Shown: positions 1-8,893 of the stretch, in pieces
Numbering within the stretch: position 1 is the stretch's first letter
Layout: the number at the start of each line of letters is the position of its first letter
NCBI RefSeq assembly: GCF_004000885.1
Contig: NZ_BIMC01000013.1
Coordinates: 62,001-126,000 of the forward strand
Source of the DNA: Paenibacillus glucanolyticus NBRC 15330
GTDB taxonomy: Bacteria; Bacillota; Bacilli; Paenibacillales; Paenibacillaceae
Direction: 5' to 3'
Length of the DNA: 64,000 nucleotides
Position numbers and translations under genes: made by a program
Notes under the pieces: model-generated
Seen by the model: only the letters and a program-made list of their open reading frames with translations
The model's database searches: none
What the model was told of the DNA's origin: nothing

Positions 1-2
1 CG

Positions 3-704
3 AATGACATGGAGCTTATTTTATCCGTGTCTGGGGAAGAGGGATACTCTTCTCAGACTAAGGTTTATATCACTAATGGTCTATTTGAAAGTGAATGGTT
101 CACCAATAAGGGGGAGGGGCTATCACCTGGCAGCTATAATCTTCGTCTCTCATCCCCCACAGCAAATGTGCAACCCGAATCGGTCCAAGATTTGATTGGA
201 GAACAAGGAGCAAATTTGACTGGTGAGTACGTTGTTTCCAATGACACCTGGGGAAATATGATCGAATATACATATGCATTTCATGCAGGTAGTTTCACAA
301 GTAGTTCAACAGATGAAGATGAAGAGATTTGGGAAACAGTTGATGAATTTTTGGCTTCGGGGCAATACGCTCTCGTAAGGGATTTCATTGATCAGATTCC
401 CAACCCAAGCTATGATCTTCAGATGATGCATCACTTGGCCATGTACCATATTTATGGTCAGGGAGGAGAGACGGAGAAGTCATTTGAGTCTTTGTACAGC
501 ATACCGAGCAGCTATAGTGGTCGAAATGAGGACTTGATAGCCTATGAGAAAAGTTTGTACACAGATATCATAGACAGTAAAGACAGTAAAGAAGACAGTG
601 ACTTTAATATTTATGGAGAATACCAACCAGTAGAGAGTATGACACCTGAGGAAATACAAGCCGAATTAGAAGCAATCTTGAAAGAATCAATACCCGACAA
701 TTAA
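3..704 (+). CDS. Hypothetical protein, 5' end outside window
   Basis: The reading frame is open to the left edge (codons Asn-Asp precede the first in-window Met at 9), so the true start lies outside. The visible 230 or so residues hold a beta-rich stretch (GEGLSPGSYNLRLSS, an Ig-like or lipoprotein-type sandwich motif), then an acidic linker (DEDEEIW) and a helical part around an HHLAMYHIYG motif, which may be a TPR-like repeat. It ends EAILKESIPDN. I do not recognise a family. Downstream lies a decayed fragment with similar beta-strand character and then a terminator at 869, which probably closes the original unit. Confidence 0.6.
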   Translation, partial: NDMELILSVSGEEGYSSQTKVYITNGLFESEWFTNKGEGLSPGSYNLRLSSPTANVQPESVQDLIGEQGANLTGEYVVSNDTWGNMIEYTYAFHAGSFTSSSTDEDEEIWETVDEFLASGQYALVRDFIDQIPNPSYDLQMMHHLAMYHIYGQGGETEKSFESLYSIPSSYSGRNEDLIAYEKSLYTDIIDSKDSKEDSDFNIYGEYQPVESMTPEEIQAELEAILKESIPDN

Positions 705-736
705 CAAATATACCCAATGATACAATGTTTTGATGA

Positions 737-860
737 TTAGGAACATCAGAAGTTAAAGATCTTTTTGCTTCTGGTAATTCGACATCTCGATCTGATTATC
801 AAGTAAAATGGAGACTAAACCTAAATCGAAGGAACCTACAAAATTAAAGTGGTTGTAAAT
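737..860 (+). pseudogene. Frameshifted beta-domain fragment
   Basis: One frame reads SEVKDLFASGNSTSRSDYQV and continues to a KWRLNLN motif. The next frame continues with EGTYKIKVVVNDG. Joined, these look like one beta-sandwich domain broken by a single frameshift near 825. There is no start codon or ribosome site, so this is probably a dead tail of a duplicated or longer version of the upstream gene. Identity is unknown. Confidence 0.4.
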
Positions 861-868
861 GATGGTGT

Positions 869-894
869 GGCCGTCCGAATGGACGGCCTTTTAA
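869..894 (+). terminator. Rho-independent terminator
   Basis: Perfect 8-bp stem GGCCGTCC / GGACGGCC with a 4-nt loop, followed by TTTTAATA. It closes the transcription unit of the left-edge gene. Confidence 0.8.
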
Positions 895-1225
895 TATACA
901 GCTGAATAGTCATTAAAGGATAAGGCGGCATTGAAGTAAGGAGGGAAATCGTTGACATTCAAGTAAGAATGATCGTAGTTTTATATCTCGAAACAATTCT
1001 TCGTCTTTTCTCTTGGATTTTTCTTCTCAGTCTTGGGCTTCTCCTAAGGACTGAGCTCTTTTTTCAGCAACTTAATCGACCCCACCGAATCATGGGGAGC
1101 ACTAACAATCTGATCAACTCTTTGTCTACACCCTTAGCTGACTCTCCGACAAGTGCATCTGAAACTCTAACGAAATAAACCCAACATACCGCTAGTTAGG
1201 AGCAGTATGCCGGTTCCGACAAGCA
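895..1225. other. Gap without a convincing gene
   Basis: There is a strong ribosome-site-like AAGGAGGG at 938-945, but the TTG 6 nt after it opens only a four-codon frame. The longer frame from 969 has no well-placed ribosome site and unusual Leu/Phe-rich then Ser/Thr-rich composition. I regard the stretch as debris or a 3' region of the convergent SLH gene. Confidence 0.4.
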
Positions 1226-2449
1226 TTAGGCGTCGTCGCGAGTTCCTCGCAGACTGAGGGGGACGATTTCACTGAACCACCATCCAGCTGCTGGAGTTTG
1301 CAGCCTAATTTCCAAATTGCTGTAATTTTGAACAGTTCCTTTTTTGGGGATAATAACGGCAGGAATGTCGGTTAAGCTATTGCGATAAAGGCGGGCAGCT
1401 GTATTCAGCACACCTTTATTAAAAAAGGCATCGCGATCAGGACTATCAAATCCATCGACCTGGAATCGTAGAATTGTATTCGGGTTATATCTTTTTGTAT
1501 CTTTATTGAATACCGTTCCACCTTTGAAATACAGGACGTAACTGTTTTTCTGGTCTTTAACCATCAGGTTCTTGATCGAAGGTCGGTTATTGAACCATTT
1601 GAGCGTATTGATCGGCTTGATTAACCCAAGGTTAGGGTCATTCGGATCAGTAAGGTCGATGGCAATAAGTGCGTCGAGCTTGCCTTGATACAGTCCGTCT
1701 TTTGACGTGATGGTCATACGTTCTTCTTTCCACATTTCTTCGACCGAGGCCTTTCTAGCATGTCTCAGATCGGCTTCCGTGGTTACCCACATTTCCGGCA
1801 TCACGGTGAAGATGTTTGTTCCATGCCATGCGATTTCAGCACTGCCGACCGCATACTTATCGACGTGGAGGTCAGTGCCGTTTTTCTTGGAAAGAATTCG
1901 TTCGATCACAACGATCGCCTGTGCACGCGTGGTCATCCCTTTCGGAGCGATCTGCCCTATACCGACGCCTTTAATAAGACCGGCTTTCGTAGCGAGATAC
2001 ATCCATTTGTCATCTTCTTTTGTCGTTTCTCCGATCGCACGAGCTACAACGCGGGCCATTTCTTCACGTGTCATGACTTTCGTCCAAGCGGCTTCGTTAT
2101 CGTTGAAATCGGCGGATGCGTAAAGGCCTGCTTTGCTTGCAGCTTCAACGTACTCCGTGTACCATTTACTGCTTGCTGGCGTGGTCTCAAGTTCCAGGGC
2201 CGAGACGACCATCTTCACGAATTCCGCGCGTGTGACACTGGCGTCTGGCTTAAATGTACCGTTCGTGTATCCATCGACATAGCCTTTGGAAACGGCTTTG
2301 GTAATGGCGCTAGCGCCCCAGTGGGTCGATTTCACATCGAAAAATTGAGTTGTAGCGGCTTGAGCGTTAGGTGTCTTGATGCACATCATACTCACCATAA
2401 GTGCTGATGCCAGTGCGATTCCTGCAATTTTGATGAATTGTTTTTTCAT
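1226..2449 (-). CDS. SLH-domain cell-surface protein
   Basis: A 407-residue exported protein. The N-terminus is a clear Sec signal (MKKQF, hydrophobic core ALASALMV, cleavage near AQA-A). Residues about 36-200 hold three S-layer homology repeats; the first reads FFDVKSTHWGASAITKAV followed by GYVDGYTNGTFKPDASVTRA, the standard SLH pattern that binds pyruvylated secondary cell-wall polymer. The C-terminal half (about 210-407) is beta-rich with no domain I recognise. AAAGGAGA lies 8 nt before the ATG. The gene stands alone, with a terminator-like hairpin far upstream at 2791. SLH proteins are typical of Paenibacillus and relatives, so the host assignment rests partly on this gene. Confidence 0.92.
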   Translation of the reverse strand: MKKQFIKIAGIALASALMVSMMCIKTPNAQAATTQFFDVKSTHWGASAITKAVSKGYVDGYTNGTFKPDASVTRAEFVKMVVSALELETTPASSKWYTEYVEAASKAGLYASADFNDNEAAWTKVMTREEMARVVARAIGETTKEDDKWMYLATKAGLIKGVGIGQIAPKGMTTRAQAIVVIERILSKKNGTDLHVDKYAVGSAEIAWHGTNIFTVMPEMWVTTEADLRHARKASVEEMWKEERMTITSKDGLYQGKLDALIAIDLTDPNDPNLGLIKPINTLKWFNNRPSIKNLMVKDQKNSYVLYFKGGTVFNKDTKRYNPNTILRFQVDGFDSPDRDAFFNKGVLNTAARLYRNSLTDIPAVIIPKKGTVQNYSNLEIRLQTPAAGWWFSEIVPLSLRGTRDDA

Positions 2450-2790
2450 GGTACTCTCTCCTTTTGATTAGGCGCTCTTAATTTGGGAGAACGCTCCTTT
2501 ATATTTATCGTCATCATGGGCTTAGCAATTTGCTTTTCTATATACTAAAAGGTAAATAACCATACCTTGCCACGCCTTATTCGTTCTCAAATCATTCTTC
2601 TACGCGTCCCATGGCTTCGAAACGACGTGATCGTGATATTGAATTCTGTTCTTAGTGGGACAGATACGCGTTAACGTATCGATCAGAAGAATGGGTTATT
2701 AAATTTCAGGCACTGAAATCCATAAACTGAGGTAATCATTGTATACGGATCCTGCAGAGGGTTGGAATATCAAAACTGAAGTGAAAGCTT
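2450..2790. other. Intergenic region with long imperfect inverted repeat
   Basis: The stretch upstream of the SLH gene contains nested arms: CATTCTTCT (593-601 after 2000) pairs with AGAAGAATG (2685-2693), and inside it CGCGTCCCA (2603-2611) faces TGGGACAGATACGCG (2656-2670). This could be a structured 5' leader, a cruciform or a recombination scar. No open frame with a ribosome site is present. Confidence 0.4.
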
Positions 2791-2825
2791 GAAGACCACT
2801 TGGGATTTCATCCAAAGTGGTCTTC
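2791..2825. terminator. Terminator-like hairpin
   Basis: GAAGACCACTT and AAGTGGTCTTC form a long stem around GGGATTTCATCCA, and T-rich DNA follows on the plus strand. The U-run is interrupted, so efficiency is uncertain. Confidence 0.55.
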
Positions 2826-2859
2826 ATTTAGTTTAGAATTCTGTTTTTTACTTTTTTTC

Positions 2860-3090
2860 GTTTTTATCAGGAACTTGTTTGATAGCGGAACCTTAGATGG
2901 AAAGAACGACAAGATTACCGTTACTTTTCAAAAGAAATTCTACACCTTGGACCCCAAAAATCAAATCGTTTGGAATAACCGCACATACTACCCTACCAGA
3001 AAACTTGTGACTGGTATCGGTCTAAAACTATTGACCAAAAGCAACGAGCAGGCTGCAGATGATTGGAAGGAGTTTCAAATCATCGAATAG
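2860..3090 (+). pseudogene. C-terminal fragment of a stalk-domain-like protein
   Basis: The frame reads KITVTFQKKFYTLDPKN, then NNRTYYPTRKLVTGIGLKLL and ends KEFQIIE. It resembles the strand pattern of copper-amine-oxidase-type stalk domains seen in Paenibacillus surface proteins. There is no signal peptide or ribosome site; the upstream part of the frame (Phe/Leu-rich, overlapping the preceding hairpin) is unlikely to be translated. Most likely a 3' remnant of a secreted protein gene. Confidence 0.4.
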
Positions 3091-3152
3091 CGATCGGACG
3101 TATTCAAGTTACTCTAAAACAATAGAGAATCGCTAGGTAAACGGAGAAGACT

Positions 3153-3187
3153 AACGAAAGCCCACCTCACGAGGTGGGTTTTCGTTT
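3153..3187. terminator. Bidirectional-looking terminator
   Basis: AACGAAAGCCCACCTC pairs with GAGGTGGGTTTTCGTT around a tiny loop, with T-rich flanks on the plus strand. Confidence 0.75.
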
Positions 3188-3331
3188 AGTTTTCGACTGA
3201 TCAAACAAAATAGTATGTTCGGGTGTTTGGGACGGTTTGGGCTACGAAATTCGGATATTCGATCTTGGGAATTTGAGGCGTATGGTCCTGAACAGTGAGC
3301 ATCAGATATCCGGATTCGTAGTTGATCAATG

Positions 3332-3370
3332 AGTAAAGGACACATTCTCGTTAGTGATGTGTCCTTTACT
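3332..3370. terminator. Hairpin, possible terminator
   Basis: Arms AGTAAAGGACACA (3332-3344) and TGTGTCCTTTACT (3358-3370) are perfectly complementary. No gene on either side ends close to it, so it may be left over from a deleted gene. Confidence 0.5.
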
Positions 3371-3780
3371 TATGTTATCAGCATCCATAATGAAACAAAA
3401 TTAAATTGAAACTATTCATATCTTAAATTCGGATTAACTATCCTCTATTAACAGCATTTAAACGATATTTCGATAAATTTTGTGTGAATCCCGGTTATGT
3501 TATTACGTTTCAGAGAAGTTCTTGGAAATAGACTACAAACGAAACGTTAGAAAAATCATAACTAAGTTCATAATAGATGCGTTATTTATTGGAGAGGGAT
3601 GATTACACCGACTAGGTTGATAAAACTTAATACCTCAATCTACTAATATATTACTTGTTTTACAAATATAAACTATTGTGTTAAGGTTGTTTTGTAAACA
3701 CTTCCAATTGTTAGGGGGTTGTGAGATAGTACGATACATTTACTAAAGTTTCATAAATAACGATTGAGGAGGATTTTTCA
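3371..3780. other. AT-rich intergenic leader region
   Basis: About 410 bp without a supported gene, ahead of the secreted-protein gene at 3781. It is AT-rich with many short TTGT/TAAT stretches. A promoter for 3781 must lie here, but I cannot single one out. Confidence 0.4.
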
Positions 3781-4368
3781 ATGAAAAAAATGCTTGTAAC
3801 AATGTTGGTAGTTATATTGACATCTGTAGGTTTACATACTGGTAGTGTCTCTAATGTAGAGGCTGCTGAAAACGATTGGGTAAATGGATTTCCGCCATAT
3901 TCTGAAATTGTGAATACAGACTCAATTCTAAGTGAACTTACTGAGGAAGAATATCACGAGGCAGTAAGAAATGCTATTCCTATAGAATCATTGATGGTAG
4001 AACCCACAGAAACTCAACCAGAAGGAAATATTAAACCTATGGCTAATATGTCTTGGGCTTTTGATAATTTGCAACCACCCGGTCCATCTGGTGGGGCCCA
4101 CTTCTCAGGTGAATTCACTTCTTCAGCAACTAAATTCAAGATTACTGTTGTTCAGTGGGCTACTAATAGTAACAAAGCCCCCTCTGTGAATTATACACTC
4201 GTCAACAGAGATTACTTTGGAACGCCAGCCCTCATCTATGGGAGATTTACACATACGAACGAAACAAAAGAGATATGGAACGTACCTCCTGGTACATACC
4301 AAGTAATGGTAACAAATTTGAACGATTTTCCAATTTCAGGGAATGGATATATTGATGCTATCTTTTAA
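3781..4368 (+). CDS. Secreted hypothetical protein
   Basis: A 195-residue protein with a clear signal peptide (MKKMLVTMLVVILTSVG, likely cut after NVEAA). After a charged, Glu-rich propeptide-like part (about 30-85) comes a beta-rich domain (WAFDNLQPP, AHFSGEFTSSATKFKITVVQW) ending in NLNDFPISGNGYIDAIF. GAGGAGG sits 7 nt before the ATG. The fold suggests a small secreted beta-sandwich; I do not recognise a family. The anchored protein at 4414 follows 45 bp later and may be co-transcribed. Confidence 0.75.
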   Translation: MKKMLVTMLVVILTSVGLHTGSVSNVEAAENDWVNGFPPYSEIVNTDSILSELTEEEYHEAVRNAIPIESLMVEPTETQPEGNIKPMANMSWAFDNLQPPGPSGGAHFSGEFTSSATKFKITVVQWATNSNKAPSVNYTLVNRDYFGTPALIYGRFTHTNETKEIWNVPPGTYQVMVTNLNDFPISGNGYIDAIF

Positions 4369-4413
4369 GTATTTCCTCAACAACAAATAACATCTTAGAA
4401 GGGGTGAGTGATC

Positions 4414-4764
4414 ATGAATAAGAAGTTTTTAAGAAGAACTATAATCATTGCATCATGTTGTTTTGTATTAATGAGCGCTTTTTTTATAATCAGAGAACTT
4501 ATAGATAATAAGCAAGTTATAGACTCGACTATTAATGACACCACTCCACCAAAAAAAGCATTACCAGATTGGCAAATTGAATACGACAGAAAAGCTCGAA
4601 CAGAACCGGTGGAAAGTGTAGCAACTGAACATGGAGAATTTTATTATGCACCTTTTCCAAAACAATTTCCACGAGAGGAAGTTGTTAGAGGAGATATTGG
4701 TGAGGAAGTGACCGAAGATACAAAACAGTTGATAATAAGAGGATATTATTACGAAAAAAAATAA
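4414..4764 (+). CDS. Small membrane-anchored protein
   Basis: I choose the ATG at 4414 (MNKKFLRRTI) because AGAAGGGG lies 8-9 nt upstream; a GTG two codons earlier overlaps the spacer. The protein of 116 residues has one N-terminal membrane segment (about 9-28) and a hydrophilic outer part rich in Lys, Glu and Pro with tandem Tyr near the end. It probably works with the secreted protein encoded just before it. No family recognised. Confidence 0.7.
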   Translation: MNKKFLRRTIIIASCCFVLMSAFFIIRELIDNKQVIDSTINDTTPPKKALPDWQIEYDRKARTEPVESVATEHGEFYYAPFPKQFPREEVVRGDIGEEVTEDTKQLIIRGYYYEKK

Positions 4765-4813
4765 AAATAATATCATCGTATACGGATTTCTCCGGTCTAA
4801 CCTTCAAAGATGA

Positions 4814-4975
4814 AGGCTAGAAAGTGAAAAGCTTTCCAAGAAGCAAGCGGGACTGACCCTATTGCGTGAACAAAAACACCTTCAAGAGATGTCCATGTTT
4901 TTAGAAATGGAGACAACCTTGGAGGTGTTTTTGCGCACCTATATATCAAACTCTGAGGATGCCGATAAAGGATGA
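4814..4975 (+). pseudogene. Coding remnant, no start
   Basis: A 53-codon frame without any start reads RLESEKLSKKQAGLTLLREQ and then KHLQEMSMFLEMETTLEVFL, ending EDADKG. Its helical, Leu/Glu-rich composition looks like real protein. A stop lies directly upstream, so it is probably a remnant. The same DNA holds inverted arms CAAAAACACCTTCAAG (near 4869) and CTTGGAGGTGTTTTTG (near 4918). Confidence 0.3.
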
Positions 4976-5055
4976 AAAAAGGAAGAGGAGCAAGATCAAC
5001 TCACTTACTGGGTTCTAGACCTTAGGGATTAACTATTCGCTCTAATAACAGAATT

Positions 5056-6126
5056 TCAACTGTCGGCCTTGTTTACCGAATGACGTCGATCCTCTTGTGC
5101 AATATGAGTATAGATCATAGTCGTGTTCATATCGGAATGACCGAGCTGCTCCTTTAACTTGGCAAGATCATTATTCTCCTGATGAAACTTCGTCGCAAAT
5201 GTATGACGCAGTTTGTGGATCGTCAAAGCAGGCCGGCCGAACGAATCAACGTACCGCTCAAGCATTTTCTGCGCGGCCCGAACGGTCAGGCGGCTAACGG
5301 TTCCGCTCGGTCCAGTGGGGAGGGAGAGGAACACGGCCGTCTGGTTGTCACCGACGCGGTAACGGTTTTTTCGTATCGCCACATAGGACTGGAGATCCTG
5401 AAGTGCAATATCGCTAATCGTTACGCTGTCCTTTTTATTGCCTTTTCGAGTCACAGAGACTTTTGCTTTCAACCAGTCGATATCGTCAAGATCAAGCGAG
5501 AGGGCTTCTGATATGCGGAGTCCGGACCCTAGAATAAGGCTGACCAAAGCCAAATCCCGTTCCTTGTTTTTTATATGGGAGTTAAAGATACGCTTGTTGG
5601 GCTCACATACGCCCTGGAAGCCTTCAGCTACAAACACTCGAAAATCAAAAATTTCATCATCTCGCAGAATTTTATCCTCGATACGAGCCGCCTTTTTCTC
5701 CACTGTGAGTTTTTCCTTGTCGGCCTCGACCTTAATCATGACATTCCGCTTCAGGTAAGGAAATCCTTGATCATCTTCCGAAATCTGCGACAGGAAATGG
5801 AATAACGATTTGAGAGAGGCGAATTTACGTGCAATCGTATCCTTTGAATTTCCATGTTCAATCGAAAGGAAATCAGCGTATCGTTCGACGTCTGCTGCTC
5901 GAAGGCTCTCCAGCACATCAAGCGGGAGATCCCCGCGCTCCCCTTGGTAGAAGCCCTCGGAGATGAGCCAATTGAAGAATGAGATATAATCAAGACTGTA
6001 ATTCAGCAGCGTATTTGGCGACTTCTTGCGCTTGCTGCGCTCTATGTATTCCTGGGCGTACCACGGGAGTTCGATCATTTTGCTGTCGGTTTTTTTGAAT
6101 AGGCGTTTACGTTCGTCGATGTGCAT
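5056..6126 (-). CDS. XerS-like tyrosine recombinase
   Basis: A 356-residue site-specific recombinase, the length typical of XerS. Starting at the ATG of MHIDERKRLF (GGAGG 5 nt upstream; a GTG four codons earlier overlaps the ribosome site), the N-terminal SAM-like core-binding domain spans about 20-115 and the catalytic domain 155-350. Catalytic residues are visible: R204 (GSGLRISEAL), K228, H304 and R307 (HKLR), H330 (LGHSD) and the nucleophile Y339 (MIYTH). XerS resolves chromosome dimers in streptococci, and related proteins occur on Firmicute plasmids, where they can resolve multimers. Which DNA site this one uses is not evident. The 91-residue gene at 6149 lies just upstream on the same strand. 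Confidence 0.88.
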   Translation of the reverse strand: MHIDERKRLFKKTDSKMIELPWYAQEYIERSKRKKSPNTLLNYSLDYISFFNWLISEGFYQGERGDLPLDVLESLRAADVERYADFLSIEHGNSKDTIARKFASLKSLFHFLSQISEDDQGFPYLKRNVMIKVEADKEKLTVEKKAARIEDKILRDDEIFDFRVFVAEGFQGVCEPNKRIFNSHIKNKERDLALVSLILGSGLRISEALSLDLDDIDWLKAKVSVTRKGNKKDSVTISDIALQDLQSYVAIRKNRYRVGDNQTAVFLSLPTGPSGTVSRLTVRAAQKMLERYVDSFGRPALTIHKLRHTFATKFHQENNDLAKLKEQLGHSDMNTTMIYTHIAQEDRRHSVNKADS

Positions 6127-6148
6127 TGTGACCTCCACAAGTTCAAAG

Positions 6149-6424
6149 TTAATAACGCATACATTGGTAAATTTCGAATTGCGTAAGGGATTGGCCTCGT
6201 AAAGCTAAAGGAAATTGTATAATGAAATTCGCGCCAATTTTTTCAATAAAGAAGATTCTCTCAGTTCGAATGACGTCATCCACATAGCACTCACTTGCAT
6301 TAACTAGATCCAGAAATCTAAGTCCGTCTCTAAGTAATCCTTTAACGGAAATAGGGACGGTTTTCCATTCGTCATTATCGTTTTTAAATGTTACATGATA
6401 GCGATGCTTAGGTTCGTATTGCAT
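6149..6424 (-). CDS. Hypothetical protein
   Basis: Ninety-one residues, GGAGG 5 nt before the ATG. It begins MQYEPKHRYHVTFKNDNDEW and looks like a small alpha/beta protein without membrane segments. Only 22 bp separate it from the recombinase gene, so the two form an operon and it may act as an accessory or regulatory partner. No family recognised. Confidence 0.7.
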   Translation of the reverse strand: MQYEPKHRYHVTFKNDNDEWKTVPISVKGLLRDGLRFLDLVNASECYVDDVIRTERIFFIEKIGANFIIQFPLALRGQSLTQFEIYQCMRY

Positions 6425-6594
6425 ATATCCTCCAAAAAAGGTGGCTTATAGGAAAATTGCGTATAAACCGATGACTATGTAATCTTTAACGGCATTAAAT
6501 AGTGTTATGCTATGCTGCTACTACATATATATTGTACCAAACATAAGTTCCATTTACTATGATTTCGTCTAACTTGAGTTATACGTAATTAAGA

Positions 6595-6690
6595 TTAATT
6601 GACAAATACAACTTCCACATCGGAAATTGTTAATTGACAATGTTGCTTTAGAACATTTCGTATAGCTCTTTCACCCTTTTCGGTTAATAT
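6595..6690 (-). pseudogene. Start-less coding remnant
   Basis: Reading leftward from inside the end of the 6684-6872 gene in another frame gives LTEKGERAIRNVLKQHCQLT and then ISDVEVVFVN before a stop. It looks like genuine protein but has no start codon, so it is probably a 3' remnant. Confidence 0.3.
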
Positions 6691-6872
6691 CTAATGGTAT
6701 AAATTATTACCCCAAAGATAATAGCCACAATAATAAAGAGCCCTGCAGCCCCTAGAGTCATTAACATATCGCTTAATAATCCACGTTGTTTTAATCCATT
6801 AAGCTTTTCCTTTGCTTTTCTTTCAGACACATCTTGTTGGATTTGATCTAGATTCTCAGGGCCCATAACCAT
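6684..6872 (-). CDS. Small single-pass membrane protein
   Basis: Sixty-two residues: a charged helical N-terminus (ENLDQIQQDVSERKAKEKL) and one C-terminal membrane segment (about 36-58). AGGGGG lies 7 nt before the ATG. Tail-anchored topology is likely. Function unknown. Confidence 0.65.
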   Translation of the reverse strand: MVMGPENLDQIQQDVSERKAKEKLNGLKQRGLLSDMLMTLGAAGLFIIVAIIFGVIIYTIRY

Positions 6873-7175
6873 TAGTAATCCCCCTGTGCTTGTTTTTTCT
6901 ATTTTACCACAATTAATAAAAATAATGATTAATTTGTAAATTTTAATGGTTTTTAAGTGGTTACTTAGATGTCCGGTTGAATTGGAATATCTTAGGGCAA
7001 GACCTATATATCAATCGTATAACTTTTCCGGCCAAAAGAGGATTCATGTATCAAGCCATTGAATGTACCATTCATAATGACGACGGGGTTTTGAGTTAAA
7101 TGACGAACATACAACGACGTGACGAATGGACATGATAGGGTTGACGACGGATGATGACGGGAAGAGAGGTGAGTC
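6873..7175. other. Intergenic region
   Basis: About 300 bp with no supported gene. It separates the leftward group from the truncated HTH gene at 7176 and contains GACGA-rich sequence (7079-7160) but no clear repeat or terminator. Confidence 0.35.
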
Positions 7176-7280
7176 ATGGATATTAAGCGAACATATTCTC
7201 TTGTAGATATAGCCGAGCGATTGGGAAGGCCACGGACAACGCTTGCGGATTGGTCACGTCAATTCCGGGAGTTGTCATAG
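7176..7280 (+). pseudogene. Truncated MerR-like HTH protein
   Basis: AGAGGTGAG precedes an ATG opening MDIKRTYSLVDIAERLGRPR and then TTLADWSRQFREL before TAG after 34 codons. This is the N-terminal winged-helix segment of a MerR-like or plasmid HTH regulator; the rest of the protein is missing. The truncation abuts the broken end of the convergent gene at 7374-7877, so a deletion may have fused two gene ends here. Confidence 0.5.
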
Positions 7281-7499
7281 CCTCTATTACCGCCATTTAC
7301 AGGGGGAGATTTGTGTCATTCTTCATTCCGCTCACCATGAGGGTTAATTTGTGTTACTACTTCAAACGTTTCATTAATGGTGCCGGCGCTCCACCGCAGC
7401 TTCCAGATCCTCGGTACCAGGAGTCGTATAGATCATCGTCCCAGCTGCGCAACGTCCTGGTATATCCAGGGGTAACGTCGCTGCAGCAACGAAATAGGT

Positions 7500-7877
7500 C
7501 TATCCTTCATCAATGTTTTTAAATCCAGCTGCTTTCAGAATATCTAAGTATTCCTGAGTGGCATCCTTTTCTTGAATTTTTTTTGTTTCAGCAAAGACGA
7601 ATAATGCTTTGGCAACAGAATGGCCATCATAATCATTCTCCATCGCCACGCCAATTTTTTCTGCATTATAGCTAACCTGTCTAAGATCGCCAATAATCAA
7701 TCCAGCATTCCAATCGGGGATACAAATAAACCATTGGCCAAAAGACGCTTGACCAAAATAAAGAGAAATACCTGATCCCCTTGCACTGATATCTAGCGAA
7801 TAATGATTACCATACTCTTTATAGTTTTTGATCTTCCCTTGCCAGGTTGTTTTTCCATTTGAACAATTGAACTCCAT
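7500..7877 (-). CDS. Hypothetical protein with downstream in-frame continuation
   Basis: A 125-residue protein starting MEFNCSNGKTTWQGKIKNYK, GGGAG upstream of the ATG. Trp-rich beta strands, no membrane segment. It ends GFKNIDEG at a TAG (7500-7502), but the same frame goes on for about 41 more sensible residues (TYFVAAATLPLDIPGRCAAG and a GTMIYTTPGTEDLEAA-type end) to a TAA at 7374-7376. The present stop therefore probably truncates an originally longer protein of about 167 residues. Family unknown. Confidence 0.6.
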   Translation of the reverse strand: MEFNCSNGKTTWQGKIKNYKEYGNHYSLDISARGSGISLYFGQASFGQWFICIPDWNAGLIIGDLRQVSYNAEKIGVAMENDYDGHSVAKALFVFAETKKIQEKDATQEYLDILKAAGFKNIDEG

Positions 7878-7958
7878 TCTTCATTCACTCCCGAATTTTA
7901 TTTGATTTGAATTTATGTCCAGCTGATCGACTCCACCACAGCCGCCACATCCGCTCTT

Positions 7959-8498
7959 TCATTTTAAAGTCTCACGGCCACTCTTGTTATTGCCAGGCTC
8001 CATGATACAGCGGACTAAAGGATACTTTTTACGTTTCCATGCCTCTATCTTGTAGAAAGTAGCCCCAATACTTGTACATTTATAAGCCAACCATTGCAAC
8101 GGATTTGCCCGTCGAATCTCTATTGAAATATTCATATTTTTTGCCAGTTCATGAAGCCGTTCTTCCTTGTAATGATCAGTATAAAATAATACACTAACCC
8201 CCTTTTTCAAAGCTAGTCGTCGAATTTTTGCCGCTCTTATGGCAATCATATTCCAATCCGTGAGGGATCCAATATGAAATTCAAACGTATTAAACAACCG
8301 ATTGTACCATATACCGTGTCCGTATCTTTTGTTGGAAATGGTTACTTCGACAATAGGATAAATAATAGCAGCTATTAAAAAAAAAAGAGAAATTGATGTA
8401 CCGAGAATATTAGCTCGAAAAGCAAAAAAACTCCCGATAATAGCCATAGTGAATGATAATGAAAATACAAACTCGGTTATCTGCAATCTTATTTTCAA
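7959..8498 (-). CDS. Membrane protein with two N-terminal TM segments
   Basis: One hundred and seventy-nine residues from a TTG start with GGGAG about 10 nt upstream. Two membrane helices (about 10-30 and 34-55) precede a basic cytoplasmic domain (YNRLFNTFEFHIGSLTDW, then KIRRLALKKGVSVLFYTDHY) that may be a small alpha/beta fold. Forms a pair with the small membrane protein at 8599. Function unknown. Confidence 0.6.
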   Translation of the reverse strand: MKIRLQITEFVFSLSFTMAIIGSFFAFRANILGTSISLFFLIAAIIYPIVEVTISNKRYGHGIWYNRLFNTFEFHIGSLTDWNMIAIRAAKIRRLALKKGVSVLFYTDHYKEERLHELAKNMNISIEIRRANPLQWLAYKCTSIGATFYKIEAWKRKKYPLVRCIMEPGNNKSGRETLK

Positions 8499-8598
8499 TT
8501 GCGTTCTTCTCCCTCGGTGATTTGTTTAGTGTTTTAATTTCTCCAACAAGCACACAGGTCGCGGCCGACAGCTGGCCAAAATAAACCTTCCTCTCATA

Positions 8599-8769
8599 TT
8601 ACTTATTCATTTTTCTTTTCACCTCATACAACTCTCCAGACAAATAGGCTATTAACCCTGCTGAAACGTACAAGGCAATCCAATCGCCGTCTGCTCCAAT
8701 AATTTTCGGAAGAAATTCAGAAGCACCTATAATAAGAAAGACAACGAATAGCATAATGACAATTTTCAA
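8599..8769 (-). CDS. Small two-TM protein, TTG start
   Basis: Fifty-six residues from a TTG that follows AAAAGGAG by 8 nt. Two hydrophobic helices (MKIVIMLFVVFLIIGA and IALYVSAGLIAYL) flank a short polar loop, and the end is basic (EVKRKMNK). Good ribosome site and membrane-protein composition support expression. Function unknown. Confidence 0.55.
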   Translation of the reverse strand: MKIVIMLFVVFLIIGASEFLPKIIGADGDWIALYVSAGLIAYLSGELYEVKRKMNK

Positions 8770-8893
8770 AATGAACAACTCCTTTTAAGAGGGATAAGAA
8801 TATATTTCCCGGTGTAACGCTACAGTAGAATTCTCAGCCGATGAATTCGGCTCGCTTCTTCCATTATATCTCATCTTATCATCTCCTACATAG

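Noticed and set aside
969..1178. A 69-codon plus-strand frame
   Set aside because: No ribosome site at proper distance and composition that shifts from Leu/Phe-rich to Ser/Thr-rich; treated as non-coding.
1707..2407. Two long plus-strand frames antisense to the SLH gene
   Set aside because: They are antisense shadows of a clearly coding SLH gene with signal peptide and domain repeats.
2740..4800. Sequence GTATACGGAT seen near 2740 and 4779
   Set aside because: Only ten bases are shared, the flanks differ, and no structure accompanies them.
4869..4933. Inverted arms around 4870-4930 as a terminator
   Set aside because: The loop is long, there is no T-run after it, and the DNA also reads as a coding remnant.
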